Positions 63,474 to 64,000 of a stretch of DNA of 64,000 nt are shown in pieces. Origin of the DNA: Metopolophium dirhodum (taxonomy: Eukaryota > Arthropoda > Insecta > Hemiptera > Aphididae). The position numbers and the translations under genes are program-made. The notes below the pieces were generated by a model, which saw only the letters and a list, made by a program, of their open reading frames with translations, did not search any database and was not told the DNA's origin. How positions within the stretch are numbered: position 1 is the stretch's first letter; each line of letters opens with the position of its first letter. The stretch covers positions 31,648,241 through 31,712,240 of the forward strand of contig NC_083565.1 of assembly GCF_019925205.1 (NCBI RefSeq), in the 5' to 3' direction.

Positions 63474-64000
63474 CAGGGCCCGCCTTAGGTTTTTCGCCAC
63501 CCTGGGCAATTTTAATTTACGCTGCCCTATTCAAAAGTTTTTTTTATTTTTTTGGTGAGGTGGGGGTTACATAAAATATAAACATAGTACAAGTCATTAT
63601 ATATATTATAGTATATCGTCATTATACATTAACAATAACTATTTAATTATATACATTGAAAAATATATTAAATTAAATTTATTTTGTGATCCTTTTTCTC
63701 GTGCAAAATCGGTCAATACATTTTTAAATTTATTACTGTTCACTTTTCATCACTTTTTTTTTCAATAGAAATTGTAGCAAGATCACTTAACAGTTAACCT
63801 ATCTTGGTTCATAGGAGACCTCAAATAGTTGTTTATTATATTTAATTTTGTAAAGCTTCGTTCACCTGATGCGACCAATACGGTCGTTGTTAAAACAATT
63901 CGGAATGCTACAGCTACGTTTTGTACAAAATTGTTATTATTCACAATAAACTGTAACACTTCCGATGGAGAAAATTAGGTTTTAATAACTTGGATATTGC
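63474..64000 (-). mobile_element. hAT transposon, partial at window edge
   Basis: CAGGGCCCGCCTTAGG at 63474 is a typical hAT-type end. The minus strand from about 63790 to the edge encodes the transposase C-terminus: VQNVAVAFRIVLTTTVLVAS, GERSFTKLNIINNYLRSPM, NQDRLTV. This is the dimerisation signature of the ZMYM1/hAT-Ac type. The frame breaks just after RLTV and continues in another frame (DLATISIEKK). The rest lies beyond the window. Confidence 0.8.

Noticed and set aside
1..64000. Bacterial, phage or CRISPR content
   Set aside because: No operon structure, ribosome binding sites, spaced direct repeats or prokaryotic gene families were seen; introns and MITEs indicate insect nuclear DNA.

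Overview
The window is insect nuclear DNA, most likely from an aphid (Hemiptera). It is strongly AT-rich. Its genes are split into short exons by GT/AG introns, and single-base-resolution transposon scars are abundant. The recognisable host genes are types common in aphid genomes: a BTB-BACK-Kelch (Kelch-like) gene, a decayed Kelch paralogue, an MFSD6-like major facilitator transporter, and a duplicated THAP-domain locus. No bacterial genes, rRNA, intact tRNA or CRISPR array are visible. All calls rest on reading the sequence; no database search was possible.

Layout. 1-800: one possible terminal exon. 795-6430 and 8995-13265: a diverged direct tandem duplication, each copy with an 80-bp-arm hairpin, a TCGAATA-rich palindromic element, a doubled ~300-bp exon-like unit and a two-exon THAP domain. 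The THAP reading frame is open in copy 1 and has a nonsense codon in copy 2. Between them (7271-8511) is a decayed hAT transposon with an 8-bp target-site duplication (TSD). 14300-17900: repeats, including a tRNA-derived SINE whose empty site is visible in an inverted paralogue at 26.5 kb. 18769-23223 (-): a complete 10-exon Kelch-like gene (599 aa predicted) with a TTAA-flanked MITE in intron 4 that carries a second, TA-flanked MITE. 23.2-31.8 kb: gene-poor, with a hAT MITE, long copies of a dispersed repeat family (called family A here) and a hAT transposase fragment.

31888-42220 (-): an MFSD6-like transporter with seven exons visible and the N-terminal exon not found. Its introns hold three hAT-type MITEs of one CAGTGTTkGG family and a degraded copy of its own penultimate exon. 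A further copy of that exon lies inverted at 59.9 kb. 48362-53745: a 5.4-kb Mutator-like element (MULE) with 1.36-kb terminal inverted repeats, a 9-bp TSD and a candidate first exon inside. It interrupts a GC-richer repeated block. 58199-59676 (-): a 5'-truncated, multiply disabled Kelch pseudogene. 63474-end: a partial hAT element with transposase C-terminus.

The Kelch protein is expected to be a Cullin-3 substrate adaptor and the MFSD6-like protein a membrane transporter. Nothing in the sequence links them functionally. The main story is transposon-driven remodelling: duplication, exon copying and nested insertion around a few host genes.
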